This document shows positions 8,754-18,474 of a DNA stretch of 64,000 nucleotides, in pieces. How positions within the stretch are numbered: position 1 is the first letter of the stretch; each line of letters opens with the position of its first letter. The notes below the pieces were generated by a model. The model was given only the letters and a program-made list of their open reading frames with translations. It made no database searches and was not told the DNA's origin. The translations under genes were made by a program, and so were the position numbers. This stretch comes from 'Nostoc azollae' 0708 (GTDB lineage Bacteria; Cyanobacteriota; Cyanobacteriia; Cyanobacteriales; Nostocaceae), in the NCBI RefSeq assembly GCF_000196515.1, contig NC_014248.1:2659001-2723000 (forward strand), in the 5' to 3' direction.

Positions 8754-9509
8754 GTGGGACAGAAAATTCATCCAGTCGGTTTTCGTCTGGGTATTACTCA
8801 AGAACATCAATCTCGGTGGTTTGCCGTTCCTGATCGTTATCCAGAACTACTACAAGAAGACCACAAACTTCGTAAATACATAGACCAAAAACTGGGTAGA
8901 TACGCTCAAAACAACGCTGGTATTTCCGAAGTACGTATTGAGCGCAAAGCTGACCAAATCGACCTAGAGGTCCGGACAGCTAGACCAGGTGTTGTAGTAG
9001 GTCGTGGTGGACAAGGTATAGAATCACTCCGTACCGGACTCCAAGAGCTTTTGGGCAGCAATCGCCAAATTCGCATTAACGTAGTTGAAGTTCAACGAGT
9101 TGATGCTGATGCTTACCTGATTGCTGAATATATTGCTCAACAATTAGAACGCCGTGTTTCTTTCCGGCGAGTAGTTCGTCAAGCTATTCAACGCGCTCAA
9201 AGAGCGGGTGTACAAGGAATAAAAGTTCAAGTCAGTGGTCGGCTCAACGGTGCGGAAATTGCCCGGACAGAGTGGACACGCGAAGGCAGAGTACCTCTGC
9301 ATACATTACGGGCTGATATTGACTATTCTTACTGTACAGCACAAACAATTTACGGCATTCTGGGCATCAAAGTTTGGGTCTTCAAGGGAGAAATTATCCC
9401 TGGACAGGAAGAAACACCAGCCCAACCAACAACACGCGAACGCGAACCTCGTCGTCGTCAACAACAACGCCGTCGCCAGCAGTTTGAAGATAGATCAAAT
9501 GAAGCATAG
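8754..9509 (+). CDS. rpsC: 30S ribosomal protein S3
   Basis: S3 forms part of the mRNA entry site and has helicase-related basic residues. The 251-residue protein has a KH domain (about residues 40-110) with the GxxG loop in [14 protein letters not shown], and the C-terminal S3 domain with [18 protein letters not shown] tail of about 30 residues is rich in Arg and Gln, typical of cyanobacterial S3. It starts with GTG after AGAGGAAG. Confidence 0.98.
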   Translation: MGQKIHPVGFRLGITQEHQSRWFAVPDRYPELLQEDHKLRKYIDQKLGRYAQNNAGISEVRIERKADQIDLEVRTARPGVVVGRGGQGIESLRTGLQELLGSNRQIRINVVEVQRVDADAYLIAEYIAQQLERRVSFRRVVRQAIQRAQRAGVQGIKVQVSGRLNGAEIARTEWTREGRVPLHTLRADIDYSYCTAQTIYGILGIKVWVFKGEIIPGQEETPAQPTTREREPRRRQQQRRRQQFEDRSNEA

Positions 9510-9573
9510 TCGTTAGTCAGTAGTCATAAGTTAGTGGCAAAAACTGACAACTGACAACTGACAACTGATGACC
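9510..9573 (+). repeat. Inverted heptamer array between rpsC and rplP
   Basis: The left part GTTAGTCAGTAGTCAT (from 9512) faces a right array of ACTGACA units (9543-9573). The reverse complement of the right array resembles the left, so the spacer can fold. It occurs within the operon. Confidence 0.6.
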
Positions 9574-9591
9574 ACCGAAAAATAGCAAACC

Positions 9592-10017
9592 ATGTTAAGT
9601 CCTAGAAGAACTAAATTCCGCAAACAACAACGCGGACGAATGGAGGGGCTGGCCAACCGTGGTAGTACCCTGAACTTTGGGGATTTTGCTCTCCAAGCTC
9701 AAGAACCAGCTTGGATTACCTCCCGCCAAATAGAGGCTTCTCGTCGGGCAATGACCCGTTATATCCGTCGGGGTGGCAAAATCTGGATTCGCATTTTCCC
9801 CGACAAACCTGTCACCATGCGTCCAGCAGAAACTCGGATGGGTTCTGGTAAAGGTAATCCAGAATTTTGGGTAGCAGTAGTCAAGCCTGGACGAATTTTA
9901 TTTGAAATCGCTGGTGTTTCTGAAGAAATAGCTCGTGAAGCCATGCGATTAGCTGCCTATAAGCTGCCAATTAAAACTAAGTTTATTGTCCGCTCTCAAC
10001 CACAGGAGCAGGAGTAG
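9592..10017 (+). CDS. rplP: 50S ribosomal protein L16
   Basis: L16 organises the A-site tRNA region of the large subunit. The 141-residue product is complete: [38 protein letters not shown] and [20 protein letters not shown]. It lies 3 bases before rpmC, so the two are tightly coupled, with AGGAG near the rplP end acting as the ribosome binding site of rpmC. Confidence 0.98.
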   Translation: MLSPRRTKFRKQQRGRMEGLANRGSTLNFGDFALQAQEPAWITSRQIEASRRAMTRYIRRGGKIWIRIFPDKPVTMRPAETRMGSGKGNPEFWVAVVKPGRILFEIAGVSEEIAREAMRLAAYKLPIKTKFIVRSQPQEQE

Positions 10018-10020
10018 GAT

Positions 10021-10248
10021 ATGGCTCTTTCTAAAATTTCAGAAGCTAGAGAATTAAGTGACGACAAACTGGCTGAAGAAATTGTCGCTATTAAAAGACA
10101 ACTATTTCAGCTGCGCTTGCAAAAAGCCACTCGACAACTAGAAAAACCCCACCAGTTCAGACACGCCCGTCATCGTTTAGCCCAACTATTAACAGTAGAG
10201 GGAGAACGCAGCCGGGTAGCAAGTCAATCGACTAAAGAAGAAAAGTAG
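10021..10248 (+). CDS. rpmC: 50S ribosomal protein L29
   Basis: L29 lies next to L23 at the tunnel exit. The 75-residue all-helical protein has the family core LAEEIVAIKRQLFQLRLQKA and LEKPHQFRHARHRLAQLLTV. Start ATG 10021 follows GGAGCAGGAG. It is six bases before rpsQ. Confidence 0.96.
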   Translation: MALSKISEARELSDDKLAEEIVAIKRQLFQLRLQKATRQLEKPHQFRHARHRLAQLLTVEGERSRVASQSTKEEK

Positions 10249-10254
10249 GAGATT

Positions 10255-10506
10255 ATGGCAGTCAAAGAACGAGTTGGCTTGGTAGTGAGCGACAAAATGC
10301 AAAAAACGGTCGTGGTGGCTGTAGAAAACCGCTCTCCTCACCCCAAGTACGGCAAAATTGTAGTTCAAACCCGGCGCTATAAGGCTCACGATGAAGATAA
10401 TCACTGTAAAGTGGGCGACCGTGTGCGTATTCAGGAAACTCGACCCCTGAGCAAAACTAAGCGTTGGCAAGTCACAGAAATCCTCAATGCTAAAGCTACA
10501 ACATAA
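10255..10506 (+). CDS. rpsQ: 30S ribosomal protein S17
   Basis: S17 is a primary 16S rRNA-binding OB-fold protein. The 83-residue product has [26 protein letters not shown] and the C-terminal signature [18 protein letters not shown]. Start ATG 10255 is preceded by AGGAG. Length and spacing are normal. Confidence 0.97.
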   Translation: MAVKERVGLVVSDKMQKTVVVAVENRSPHPKYGKIVVQTRRYKAHDEDNHCKVGDRVRIQETRPLSKTKRWQVTEILNAKATT

Positions 10507-10548
10507 ATAGTTGTTATAAAATTAACAACTCTAACCGGGAGACTAATT

Positions 10549-10917
10549 GTGATTCAACCCCAGAGCTACCTAAATGTTGCTGATAATAGCGGAGCGCGTA
10601 AGTTAATGTGCATCCGTGTATTAGGCGGAGGAAACCGTCGTTATGGCGGTGTGGGCGATAAAATTATCGCCGTTGTTAAAGATGCCCAACCCAACATGGC
10701 TGTAAAAAAGTCTGATGTTGTCGAAGCTGTAATTGTTCGTACTAGGAAAAGTATTAATAGAGACAGCGGTATGAGCATTCGTTTTGATGATAACGCGGCA
10801 GTTATCATTAACAAAGATGGTAATCCCAGAGGTACACGGGTATTTGGCCCTGTAGCACGGGAATTACGCGATAAAAACTTTACCAAAATAGTTTCTCTCG
10901 CGCCGGAGGTGCTGTAA
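10549..10917 (+). CDS. rplN: 50S ribosomal protein L14
   Basis: L14 is a core large-subunit protein at the subunit interface. The 122-residue protein matches along its length: [38 protein letters not shown] and the C-terminal [23 protein letters not shown]. The start is GTG 10549 after GGGAG. Its stop codon overlaps the rplX start by one base (TAATG). Confidence 0.98.
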   Translation: MIQPQSYLNVADNSGARKLMCIRVLGGGNRRYGGVGDKIIAVVKDAQPNMAVKKSDVVEAVIVRTRKSINRDSGMSIRFDDNAAVIINKDGNPRGTRVFGPVARELRDKNFTKIVSLAPEVL

Positions 10918-11264
10918 TGGCGAAGCCAGAACCGAAAGTTTTTCATAAAATGCACGTCAAAACTGGCGACACTGTACAAGTAATTGCTGGTAAGGATAAA
11001 GGTAAAGTTGGTGAAGTAATCAAAGCACTACCCCAACTCAGCAAAGTGCTGGTCAAAGGTGTGAATATTAAAACTAAGCACGTTAAACCTCAGCAAGAAG
11101 GGGAATCTGGGAAAATCGTTACTCAGGAATTTCCTATTCATAGCTCTAACGTGATGCTCTATTCCAGCAAACAAAACATTGCCAGTCGCGTTTGCTACAC
11201 TTTCACAGCCGAAGGGAAGAAAGTTAGAATGCTCCAAAAAACAGGCGAGATTTTAGACAAATAA
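10917..11264 (+). CDS. rplX: 50S ribosomal protein L24
   Basis: L24 initiates large-subunit assembly and contains a KOW motif, seen at about residues 18-35 ([18 protein letters not shown]). The 115-residue form is normal for cyanobacteria. The one-base overlap with rplN and GGAGG just upstream suggest translational coupling. Confidence 0.97.
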   Translation: MAKPEPKVFHKMHVKTGDTVQVIAGKDKGKVGEVIKALPQLSKVLVKGVNIKTKHVKPQQEGESGKIVTQEFPIHSSNVMLYSSKQNIASRVCYTFTAEGKKVRMLQKTGEILDK

Positions 11265-11280
11265 CCTGTAAATAGGGTGA

Positions 11281-11345
11281 GATTTTAGATTTGAATAGAT
11301 TTAGATATTTTTAATTCAAATTCTAAAATCCAAAATCTAAAATTC
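11281..11345 (+). repeat. Inverted heptamer hairpin between rplX and rplE
   Basis: The left arm 11281-11310 (GATTTTAGATTTGAATAG...) faces the right arm 11311-11345 (AATTCAAATTCTAAAATCC...). The arms are near reverse complements with almost no loop. A further short hairpin, TCCCTG (11344-11349) with CAGGGA (11358-11363), follows before the rplE ribosome binding site. Confidence 0.65.
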
Positions 11346-11381
11346 CCTGACCAAGACCAGGGATAATCAGGACAAAAAACT

Positions 11382-11930
11382 ATGGCGACAACCAGACTCA
11401 AGAATTTATACCAAGAGACAATTGTCCCGAAGCTGACCCAACAGTTTCAATATACCAACGTTCATCAAGTACCGAAGGTCATAAAAATAACTGTTAACCG
11501 GGGTTTGGGAGAAGCGGCTCAAAATGCGAAAGCATTAGAAGCTTCTTTAAACGAAATTGCACTGGTTACTGGTCAAAAACCAGTAGTGACAAGGGCAAAA
11601 AAGGCGATCGCAGGCTTCAAAATTCGTCAAGGTATGCCAGTTGGCATCATGGTGACTCTCAGAGGCGAACGGATGTATGCCTTTCTCGACCGACTGGTTA
11701 GCCTGGCACTGCCCAGAATTCGCGATTTTCGCGGTGTTAGTCCTAAAAGCTTTGACGGGCGGGGTAACTACACTCTGGGTGTACGAGAACAGCTAATTTT
11801 TCCAGAAGTTGAGTACGACAGCATCGATCAAATCCGTGGTCTTGATATTTCAATTATCACCACAGCAAAAAATGACGAAGAGGGTCGCGCCTTACTCAAA
11901 GAAATGGGAATGCCCTTTCGCGATCAATAA
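11382..11930 (+). CDS. rplE: 50S ribosomal protein L5
   Basis: L5 binds 5S rRNA in the central protuberance. The 182-residue product has [61 protein letters not shown] and a C-terminal [15 protein letters not shown]. The start follows CAGGAC. In many bacteria rpsN (S14) comes next, but here rpsH follows after 20 bases. Confidence 0.98.
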   Translation: MATTRLKNLYQETIVPKLTQQFQYTNVHQVPKVIKITVNRGLGEAAQNAKALEASLNEIALVTGQKPVVTRAKKAIAGFKIRQGMPVGIMVTLRGERMYAFLDRLVSLALPRIRDFRGVSPKSFDGRGNYTLGVREQLIFPEVEYDSIDQIRGLDISIITTAKNDEEGRALLKEMGMPFRDQ

Positions 11931-11950
11931 GTTCATCTAAAGAGGGAACG

Positions 11951-12352
11951 ATGGCGGCTAACGACACAATTGCAGATATGCTGACGCGCATCCGCAATGC
12001 TAATCTGGCAAGGCATCAAACTACACAAGTGCCAGCAACCAAAATGACTCGCAATATCGCTAAGGTCCTTCAGGACGAAGGCTTTATTGCTGAATTTTCC
12101 GAATCTGGAGAAGGGATCAAACAAAATCTGGTGATTTCCTTGAAATACAAGGGTAAAAATCGTCAGCCCTTGATCACAGCATTGAAACGAGTGAGTAAAC
12201 CTGGTTTGCGTGTTTACTCCAATCGAAAAGAATTACCAAGAGTGCTAGGTGGTATCGGTATTGCCATTATTTCTACATCCAGTGGTATCATGACCGACCG
12301 CGAAGCGCGTCGTCAGAACTTGGGTGGTGAAGTGCTTTGCTACGTTTGGTAA
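11951..12352 (+). CDS. rpsH: 30S ribosomal protein S8
   Basis: S8 binds the central domain of 16S rRNA and in E. coli represses the spc operon. The 133-residue product has [20 protein letters not shown] and the C-terminal signature [21 protein letters not shown] followed by GGEVLCYVW. Start ATG 11951 is preceded by AGAGGGA. No S8-type regulatory site was sought in detail. Confidence 0.98.
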   Translation: MAANDTIADMLTRIRNANLARHQTTQVPATKMTRNIAKVLQDEGFIAEFSESGEGIKQNLVISLKYKGKNRQPLITALKRVSKPGLRVYSNRKELPRVLGGIGIAIISTSSGIMTDREARRQNLGGEVLCYVW

Positions 12353-12357
12353 GACAA

Positions 12358-12430
12358 GGAGTATGGCTGCACCAAGCTCCGCTATCAGGAGTTCAGGAGT
12401 TCAGGAGTATGGCTAACGCCACGCTATCAG
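12358..12430 (+). repeat. Direct repeat between rpsH and rplF, dispersed-repeat family
   Basis: A unit of about 30 bases starting AGGAGTATGGCT and ending GCTATCAG occurs at 12358-12388 and again at 12403-12430, with CAGGAGTT-type 8-mers between. A similar sequence (GGCTTACGCCAC ... CGCTATCAG) occurs near 26131-26158, so it is a dispersed family. Confidence 0.6.
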
Positions 12431-12499
12431 AATTTTTAGGGGTTATTAACCAAAACTCATCACTCGCAACTCAAAACTGACAAAGGACAAAATTAAGTC

Positions 12500-13048
12500 A
12501 TGTCTCGTATTGGTAAATGTCCAATTACTGTTCCCGCTAAAGTACAGGTGGCGATTGATGGCTCTAAGGTAGTAGTGAAAGGCCCAAAAGGAGAACTTTC
12601 TCGCAATCTACCTCCTCATGTCACAGTCTCCCAAGAAGGGGAAACATTACTAGTAACTCGTCGTGATGATACTCGTACTTCCAGGCAGATGCATGGTTTA
12701 AGCCGCACCTTGGTGGCCAACATGGTGGAAGGAGTTTCCCAAGGTTTTCAACGTCGTTTGGAAATTCAAGGGGTCGGTTATCGCGCCCAAGTTCAAGGCC
12801 GTAACCTAGTTTTGAATATGGGTTATAGCCATCAGGTGCAAATTGAGCCGCCAGACGGAATTCAGTTTGCAGTGGAAGGTACTATTAATGTCATAGTCAG
12901 CGGCTATGACAAAGAAATTGTAGGTAACACAGCAGCTAAAATTCGTGCCGTTCGTCCACCAGAACCTTACAAGGGTAAAGGTATTCGCTATGTCGGTGAA
13001 GTGGTCAGACGGAAAGCTGGTAAGACCGGTGGTAAAGGTAAGAAGTAA
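12500..13048 (+). CDS. rplF: 50S ribosomal protein L6
   Basis: L6 sits near the factor-binding site of the large subunit. The 182-residue protein has two duplicated alpha/beta domains and the C-terminal signature [21 protein letters not shown]. The start ATG 12500 is preceded by ACAAAGGACA, a ribosome binding site that continues an ACTGACA heptamer unit. It is two bases before rplR. Confidence 0.98.
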   Translation: MSRIGKCPITVPAKVQVAIDGSKVVVKGPKGELSRNLPPHVTVSQEGETLLVTRRDDTRTSRQMHGLSRTLVANMVEGVSQGFQRRLEIQGVGYRAQVQGRNLVLNMGYSHQVQIEPPDGIQFAVEGTINVIVSGYDKEIVGNTAAKIRAVRPPEPYKGKGIRYVGEVVRRKAGKTGGKGKK

Positions 13049-13050
13049 AC

Positions 13051-13413
13051 ATGAAACTTACTCGTAGAGAATCAAAAAATCGTCGTCATCGGCGCGTGCG
13101 TGGCAAAGTCAGTGGTTCCCCAGAACGGCCACGCCTAGCTGTATTTCGCTCTAATGAGCATATTTATGCTCAGGTAATTGACGATACCCAACATCAAACC
13201 CTCGTGGCAGCATCCACCGTTGAACCAGAGTTGAAATCTAATTTAGCTTCTGGGGCTAATTGTGATGCTTCAGCGCAAGTTGGTAAGTTGATAGCAGTGC
13301 GGTCATTAGAAAAAGGCATCACCAAAGTCGTATTTGATCGCGGTGGCAACCTCTATCATGGACGCATCAAAGCACTAGCTGAAGCAGCACGCGAAGCTGG
13401 TTTAGATTTCTAA
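13051..13413 (+). CDS. rplR: 50S ribosomal protein L18
   Basis: L18 binds 5S rRNA with L5. The 120-residue product has [30 protein letters not shown] (conserved RPRL..FRS segment) and the C-terminal [26 protein letters not shown]. Spacing to rplF is 2 bases, so coupling is likely. Confidence 0.97.
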   Translation: MKLTRRESKNRRHRRVRGKVSGSPERPRLAVFRSNEHIYAQVIDDTQHQTLVAASTVEPELKSNLASGANCDASAQVGKLIAVRSLEKGITKVVFDRGGNLYHGRIKALAEAAREAGLDF

Positions 13414-13478
13414 AGTCATCGGGCATTAGGCATTGGGAAAAACTAATGGCTAATGACTAATGACTAATGACAACTGAC
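13414..13478 (+). repeat. Inverted heptamer array between rplR and rpsE
   Basis: The left part AGTCATCGGGCATTAGGCATT (13415-13435) faces a right run of TAATGAC heptamers (about 13443-13478) that is close to its reverse complement. The spacer can fold upstream of the rpsE ribosome binding site. Confidence 0.55.
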
Positions 13479-13496
13479 GTTGAGAGAACTTTGATT

Positions 13497-14021
13497 ATGG
13501 CAGCGGGTCGTCGTAAAGCAAACCGAGCAAAGAAAGAAGAAACTAACTGGCAAGAGCGAGTCATCCAAATCCGCCGTGTTAGTAAAGTTGTTAAAGGTGG
13601 TAAAAAACTCAGCTTCCGGGCTATTGTGGTCGTTGGTAACGAGCGCGGTCAAGTCGGTGTGGGCGTGGGTAAAGCCTCTGATGTAATTGGCGCAGTGAAA
13701 AAAGGTGTCGCTGACGGCAAAAAGCATCTCATTGATATTCCCATTACGAAATCTAATTCCATCCCTCATCCCATTGATGGTATTGGTGGTGGTGCTAAGG
13801 TGATGATGCGACCAGCAGCTCCAGGTACAGGGGTAATTGCTGGTGGTGCAGTTCGGACTGTATTAGAGTTGGCAGGAGTTCGTAATGTTCTCGCCAAGCA
13901 ACTCGGATCTAATAATCCTCTGAATAATGCCAGAGCTGCAGTTAATGCTCTATCTACGCTGCGTACATTTGCTGAAGTAGCTGAAGATCGTGGTATTGCG
14001 ATCGAGAAACTCTACATCTAG
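13497..14021 (+). CDS. rpsE: 30S ribosomal protein S5
   Basis: S5 helps decoding fidelity and lies at the mRNA entry. An ATG at 13467 lies inside the heptamer array, so I chose ATG 13497 ([18 protein letters not shown]), giving 174 residues in line with cyanobacterial S5. The double-stranded RNA-binding-like domain is seen in [23 protein letters not shown], and the second domain in [19 protein letters not shown]. rpmD (L30), which often follows rpsE, is absent. Confidence 0.96.
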   Translation: MAAGRRKANRAKKEETNWQERVIQIRRVSKVVKGGKKLSFRAIVVVGNERGQVGVGVGKASDVIGAVKKGVADGKKHLIDIPITKSNSIPHPIDGIGGGAKVMMRPAAPGTGVIAGGAVRTVLELAGVRNVLAKQLGSNNPLNNARAAVNALSTLRTFAEVAEDRGIAIEKLYI

Positions 14022-14069
14022 TAGATTAGATGGGATGCTTTTTTAGTGTAAAAAACTACTAATCACAAT

Positions 14070-14513
14070 ATGAGACTCAACGATGTTAAGCCTCAAAAAG
14101 GCTCAAAAAAACGCCGTAAGCGTGTAGGTAGAGGTATTTCTGCCGGTCAAGGCGCTAGTGCTGGTTTAGGGATGCGGGGACAAAAATCCCGTTCTGGTAG
14201 TGGTACTAGACCTGGGTTTGAAGGTGGTCAACAGCCATTGTACCGCCGAGTACCGAAGTTGAAGGGTTTCCCTCTCGTTAATCGTAAAACTTACACTACG
14301 ATTAATGTAGAGAAGCTAACCTCCCTACCAGCTAATACAGAAGTAACTTTAGCGTCTTTAAGACAAGCAGGTATTCTTACTGCTGTTAAAGGTCCGTTAA
14401 AAGTTTTGGGCAATGGGGAGTTGAATGTTCCTCTCAAGGTGCAAGCAGCAGCTTTCACTGGACAAGCTCGTATCAAAATTGAGGCAGTTGGTGGGAGTTG
14501 CGAAGTCCTATGA
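14070..14513 (+). CDS. rplO: 50S ribosomal protein L15
   Basis: L15 is a late-assembly large-subunit protein. The 147-residue product has the basic Gly-rich N-terminus ([41 protein letters not shown]) and the C-terminal family pattern [17 protein letters not shown]. The stop codon is part of the first GAAGGAT heptamer of the next repeat. Confidence 0.97.
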   Translation: MRLNDVKPQKGSKKRRKRVGRGISAGQGASAGLGMRGQKSRSGSGTRPGFEGGQQPLYRRVPKLKGFPLVNRKTYTTINVEKLTSLPANTEVTLASLRQAGILTAVKGPLKVLGNGELNVPLKVQAAAFTGQARIKIEAVGGSCEVL

Positions 14514-14620
14514 AGGATGAAGGATGAAGGATGAAGGATAAAAAATGAACAACTTAATACTTCAAATTTATTTCTCACTTCAGACTTCATATTCTTCACA
14601 ATTCAGACTTCATACTTCAA
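14511..14620 (+). repeat. Inverted heptamer array between rplO and secY
   Basis: The left arm (14511-14539) is four tandem TGAAGGA heptamers that begin at the rplO stop codon. The right arm (about 14578-14620) is ACTTCA-type units; its reverse complement reads TGAAGTA, TGAAGTC and so on, the same heptamer frame. The spacer can form a hairpin within the operon. Confidence 0.65.
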
Positions 14621-14632
14621 AGGTAGAACTCT

Positions 14633-15946
14633 ATGATCAGTCGAGACAAAGCCCCAACGGCTCAAGAAACTTTTATGCAGATGGCGCAAGCAGCCGGACT
14701 GAGAGGTAGGCTGCTTGTTACAGTCGGTATTTTAATTTTGGTTCGCCTGGGTATCTTTTTACCAGTTCCAGGAATTAACCGCGAGAGATTTGCCGAAGCT
14801 ATATCGGGTAATAATTCCATATTCGGTTTATTGGATATATTTTCGGGACGAGGACTTTCTACTTTAGGCGTATTTGCCTTGGGGATTTTGCCGTTTATTA
14901 ATGCGTCCATTATTATCCAATTGTTGACTGCTGCTATTCCTTCTTTAGAAAATTTACAGAAAAATGAAGGTGAGGCAGGTCGTCGCCAAATATCACAAAT
15001 TACCCGTTATGTGACTGTAGCCTGGGCAATTATTCAAAGTGTGGCTTTTTCGGCATTATTCCTCCAACAATTTGCCTTGAACCCAGGACCAATATTTGTA
15101 GCAGAAACTGCGATCGCTCTTACCGCTGGTTCTATGTTTGTCATGTGGGCATCAGAACTAATTACAGAACGGGGTATTGGTAATGGTGCATCTTTGTTGA
15201 TTTTTGTCAATATTGTTGCCTCCCTACCAAAATCATTGGGTGACACCATCGACTTGGTACAAGTAGGCGGAAGGGAAATAGTTGGTCGCGTCATTGTCCT
15301 GGTATTGGTTTTCTTAGCAACCATTATCGGAATTGTGTTTGTTCAGGAAGGAATGCGCCGTATCCCTATTATTTCTGCTCGTCGTCAAGTAGGTAGGCGA
15401 GTCTTGGCAGAGCAGCGCAGCTTTTTACCCTTGCGGCTGAATCAAGGTGGCGTAATGCCCATCATTTTTGCTGCGGCTATCCTCAGTTTGCCACTACTAG
15501 TTGCCAATTTCACTAAAAATGCGGACTTGGCCAATATAGTTAACACTTACCTGAGTCCTAGCGGTTCTGGATCTTGGGTGTATGCTTTGGTATACATGAT
15601 TTCTATTGTCTTCTTCAGCTACTTCTATTCTTCGTTGATTCTCAACCCAGTAGACGTAGCCCAGAATTTGAAGAAAATGGGTTCGAGTATTCCCGGTATT
15701 CGTCCTGGTAAGGCTACCAGTGAGTACATTGAGCGTGTCAGCAGCAGACTAACTTTTTTAGGCGCACTCTTTTTAGGCTTAGTGGCTATTATCCCTACTG
15801 CTGTAGAAAGCACTTTAAATGTACCAACCTTTAGAGGTTTGGGAGCTACCTCTTTATTAATTTTAGTTGGCGTGGCGATTGATACCGCAAGGCAAATCCA
15901 AACCTACGTTATCTCTCAACGGTATGAAGGAATGGTGAAACAATAG
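14633..15946 (+). CDS. secY: Preprotein translocase subunit SecY
   Basis: SecY is the channel of the Sec translocon in plasma and thylakoid membranes. The 437-residue protein shows ten hydrophobic segments. The start region [22 protein letters not shown] (TM1), the plug-region [15 protein letters not shown], and the cytoplasmic loop [17 protein letters not shown] are typical. Start ATG 14633 follows AAAGGTAG. The stop overlaps the adk start by one base. Confidence 0.98.
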   Translation: MISRDKAPTAQETFMQMAQAAGLRGRLLVTVGILILVRLGIFLPVPGINRERFAEAISGNNSIFGLLDIFSGRGLSTLGVFALGILPFINASIIIQLLTAAIPSLENLQKNEGEAGRRQISQITRYVTVAWAIIQSVAFSALFLQQFALNPGPIFVAETAIALTAGSMFVMWASELITERGIGNGASLLIFVNIVASLPKSLGDTIDLVQVGGREIVGRVIVLVLVFLATIIGIVFVQEGMRRIPIISARRQVGRRVLAEQRSFLPLRLNQGGVMPIIFAAAILSLPLLVANFTKNADLANIVNTYLSPSGSGSWVYALVYMISIVFFSYFYSSLILNPVDVAQNLKKMGSSIPGIRPGKATSEYIERVSSRLTFLGALFLGLVAIIPTAVESTLNVPTFRGLGATSLLILVGVAIDTARQIQTYVISQRYEGMVKQ

Positions 15947-16500
15947 TGACGCGATTAATCTTCTTGGGACCGCCAGGTGCTGGTAAAGGAACTCAGGCTA
16001 AAAACTTGGCTGAATTTTTGCATATTCCCCATATTTCCACTGGTGATATTTTACGGCAAGCGATTAAAGATCAAACGCCTTTGGGTCTCAAAGCACAAGT
16101 TTATATGGATAAGGGCGAGTTAGTTCCCGATCAACTTGTGGAAGATTTGGTTAAAGAACGTCTTAATCAACCAGATGCCCAAAATGGCTGGATTTTAGAT
16201 GGCTTTCCTCGTAAAGTAACGCAAGCAGCTTTTTTGGAGGAATTACTGACCACTATAGGACAGGGTGGCGAAAAAGTAGTCAACTTGGATGCACCAGATG
16301 AAACTGTCATCTCTCGGTTGCTGGGACGCGGCAGGAAAGACGATAGCGAAGATGTGATTCGTCGTCGTTTAGAAGTCTACCGTGAGGAAACCGCACCCTT
16401 GATTGATTATTATGGCGCTCGCCATAAACTCCTCACAGTTAACGGTAATCAGTCTCCAGAAGAAGTCACCACCGAATTACAAAATCTCATAGCTGCTTAA
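15946..16500 (+). CDS. adk: Adenylate kinase
   Basis: This enzyme interconverts 2 ADP with ATP and AMP in the cytoplasm. The 184-residue form has the P-loop GPPGAGKGT at residues 8-16, the AMP-binding STGDILR, and the signature [10 protein letters not shown]. The LID domain is short ([13 protein letters not shown]), with no zinc Cys residues, as in cyanobacterial short adenylate kinases. The start is GTG and overlaps the secY stop by one base. Confidence 0.97.
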   Translation: MTRLIFLGPPGAGKGTQAKNLAEFLHIPHISTGDILRQAIKDQTPLGLKAQVYMDKGELVPDQLVEDLVKERLNQPDAQNGWILDGFPRKVTQAAFLEELLTTIGQGGEKVVNLDAPDETVISRLLGRGRKDDSEDVIRRRLEVYREETAPLIDYYGARHKLLTVNGNQSPEEVTTELQNLIAA

Positions 16501-16575
16501 GGGGACAGTAGGGGGAAGCAGAGGATCAATGGAGATAAGGCAAGCAAAGGTAAATATTTATCTTTATTTTACCAA

Positions 16576-16628
16576 TCCCCAGTCCCCAGTCCCCAGTCCC
16601 CAGTCCTTAATCCCCAGTCCTTAATCCC
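16576..16628 (+). repeat. CCCAGTC heptamer array (STRR)
   Basis: Tandem copies of CCCAGTC and the variant AATCCCCAGTCCTT lie between adk and infA. A GGGGACAGTAGGGG stretch just after the adk stop is roughly complementary. The remainder of this 237-base spacer shows no gene. Confidence 0.7.
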
Positions 16629-16737
16629 TTTTAGCTCAGATATATTAATAAACTGTTGATATATTTCGCAAATTGTGTTTTCGTGCCAATTGTATCTGTG
16701 GCAAGGGAACAATAAATTATAGAGTTGAGGAAAAAAC

Positions 16738-16962
16738 TTGTCTAAACAAGATTTGATTGAAATGGAAGGAACTGTCACCGAATCATTGCCCAATGCGATG
16801 TTTCGAGTTGACCTGGACAACGGCTTTAACGTCCTAGCACACATTTCCGGCAAAATTCGCCGTAATTACATCAAAATTTTACCTGGTGATCGCGTCAAAG
16901 TGGAGTTAACTCCCTACGACCTCACAAAAGGTAGAATTACCTACCGGCTACGGAAGAAGTAA
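16738..16962 (+). CDS. infA: Translation initiation factor IF-1
   Basis: IF-1 is an OB-fold protein that blocks the A site during initiation. The 74-residue product is complete: [42 protein letters not shown] and a C-terminal ITYRLRKK. The start is TTG 16738, after GAGG; no ATG or GTG start gives the conserved N-terminus. Confidence 0.96.
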
Positions 16963-17077
16963 ATTTATGTCCAAAATCCTACCATAAACCAGATTTTTTG
17001 GGGATTCCCCATTTACTTAACTGAATTATTTTCTCTAGAAATGCTATAATTTACTATTTGGAGTCAAGTAAAAAGGC

Positions 17078-17191
17078 ATGAAAGTCAGAGCCTCAGTCAA
17101 GAAAATTTGTGAAAAATGTAACGTGATCAAACGCCGTGGTCGCGTCATGGTAATTTGTGAAAACCCCAAGCACAAGCAACGTCAGGGATAA
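17078..17191 (+). CDS. rpmJ: 50S ribosomal protein L36
   Basis: L36 is a small zinc-binding protein of the large subunit. The 37-residue frame reads [20 protein letters not shown] and continues to a C-terminal PKHKQRQG. The four zinc ligands C11, C14, C27 and H32 are all present, so it is the zinc-binding form. It lies between infA and rpsM as in most cyanobacteria. AAGG precedes the ATG. Confidence 0.96.
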   Translation: MKVRASVKKICEKCNVIKRRGRVMVICENPKHKQRQG

Positions 17192-17296
17192 ACACTCTAA
17201 CTACTACAGCTTGGTGCAGACTAATTCACCACCCAAGGACGCGATTAATCACGTTTTGGCAACTGCGATTAAGAACAAAAGAGGGAGATATTCATT

Positions 17297-17677
17297 GTGG
17301 CACGGATTTCCGGAGTAGACCTTCCCCGCGATAAGCGCATTGAGATTGGTCTAACTTACATTTACGGAATTGGGTTATCAAGGTCGCAAGAAATCCTAGC
17401 GGCAACAGGTGTGAACCCAGACACCCGCGTTAAAGACCTAAATGATGCTGATATAGCTGCTCTGCGAGGAGAAATTGAAAGCAACTATCAAGTTGAAGGT
17501 GACTTGCGCCGCTTAGAGGCGATGAACATAAAGCGCCTCGTTGATATTGGCTGTTATCGAGGCCGTCGTCATCGTATGGGCTTACCCGTTAGAGGACAAA
17601 GAACCCGCACCAATGCTAGAACCCGACGTGGGAGAAGGCAGACAGTGGCAGGTAAGAAGAAAGCCCCTGGCAAATAA
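17297..17677 (+). CDS. rpsM: 30S ribosomal protein S13
   Basis: S13 is in the head of the small subunit and contacts L5 and tRNA. The 126-residue product has [21 protein letters not shown], a helix-hairpin-helix-like region, and the basic C-terminus [18 protein letters not shown]. The start is GTG 17297 after GAGGGAG. Confidence 0.98.
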   Translation: MARISGVDLPRDKRIEIGLTYIYGIGLSRSQEILAATGVNPDTRVKDLNDADIAALRGEIESNYQVEGDLRRLEAMNIKRLVDIGCYRGRRHRMGLPVRGQRTRTNARTRRGRRQTVAGKKKAPGK

Positions 17678-17730
17678 AGTTTTTTGCTTGCTAACCCAAG
17701 CACTTTTTACCCCAAATTCACTAAACAAAT

Positions 17731-18126
17731 ATGGCGAGACAACCAACAAAAAAATCCGGGAGCAAAAAGCAAAAACGGAACGTACCTAACGGTATGGCCT
17801 ACATTCAGTCTACTTTCAACAATAGCATTGTCACCATCACCGATCAAAATGGAGATGTCATCTCCTGGGCTAGTGCTGGTTCTAGTGGATTTAAAGGGGC
17901 AAAAAAAGGAACTCCCTTTGCTGCCCAAACTGCCGCTGAAAGTGCAGCCCGTCGAGCCATTGATCAAGGGATGCGTCAAATTGAAGTGATGGTCAGTGGT
18001 CCGGGTGCAGGAAGAGAAACTGCTATCCGCGCACTGCAAGGAGTAGGATTGGAAATTACCCTAATTCGGGATATTACCCCCATCCCTCACAATGGTTGCC
18101 GTCCACCTAAGCGTCGTCGCGTTTAG
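17731..18126 (+). CDS. rpsK: 30S ribosomal protein S11
   Basis: S11 lies on the platform near the E site. The 131-residue protein has [21 protein letters not shown] and the C-terminal signature [26 protein letters not shown]. Neighbours are rpsM and rpoA; rpsD (S4), which often lies between S11 and rpoA, is not here. Overlapping long frames on either strand are shadows. Confidence 0.98.
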   Translation: MARQPTKKSGSKKQKRNVPNGMAYIQSTFNNSIVTITDQNGDVISWASAGSSGFKGAKKGTPFAAQTAAESAARRAIDQGMRQIEVMVSGPGAGRETAIRALQGVGLEITLIRDITPIPHNGCRPPKRRRV

Positions 18127-18474
18127 ACAAAACCTGTTGAGCGATGAAAGTGGAAAATTGAAGCAAAGGTAAAACACCTGTAATGCCATCTAGGTCATAT
18201 AAAGTCTAAACTGCTTTTGCACGGTGAATGCTGGTAAACTTTATAACCCTTGCGTGATGAAAAAGCACGTCAGCTCTTCCCATAGGGAGGGCTGCACAAC
18301 TTTAGAAAATACTCAAAATTATCAGTGCCTGTGGTACTGAATTCGGGATCTAAACTTTACCAACTTTAAAATGTTGGCAGTTTGATCAACCTTAACAACA
18401 GATCAGGCAATAAAGTAAATTCGAGAGGCAATTTATTTGCCTGCTAGCAGCACCTTAACAAGGGAGGCTACTCC
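18127..18474 (+). promoter_or_regulatory. Structured spacer upstream of rpoA
   Basis: This 348-base stretch has no gene. It contains several short inverted repeats: CCAAC TTTAAAAT GTTGG near 18359-18376, CAGCTCTTCCC/GGAGGGCTG near 18271-18294, and AGGCAA/TTGCCT near 18426-18442, just before the rpoA ribosome binding site (AAGGGAGG). It may be a separate promoter or an mRNA-level control point for rpoA-rplQ; this is inference. Confidence 0.4.

Noticed and set aside
17684-18039. Frames of about 100 codons on both strands over rpsK
   Set aside because: S11 is certain in its own frame, and the others have no family match.
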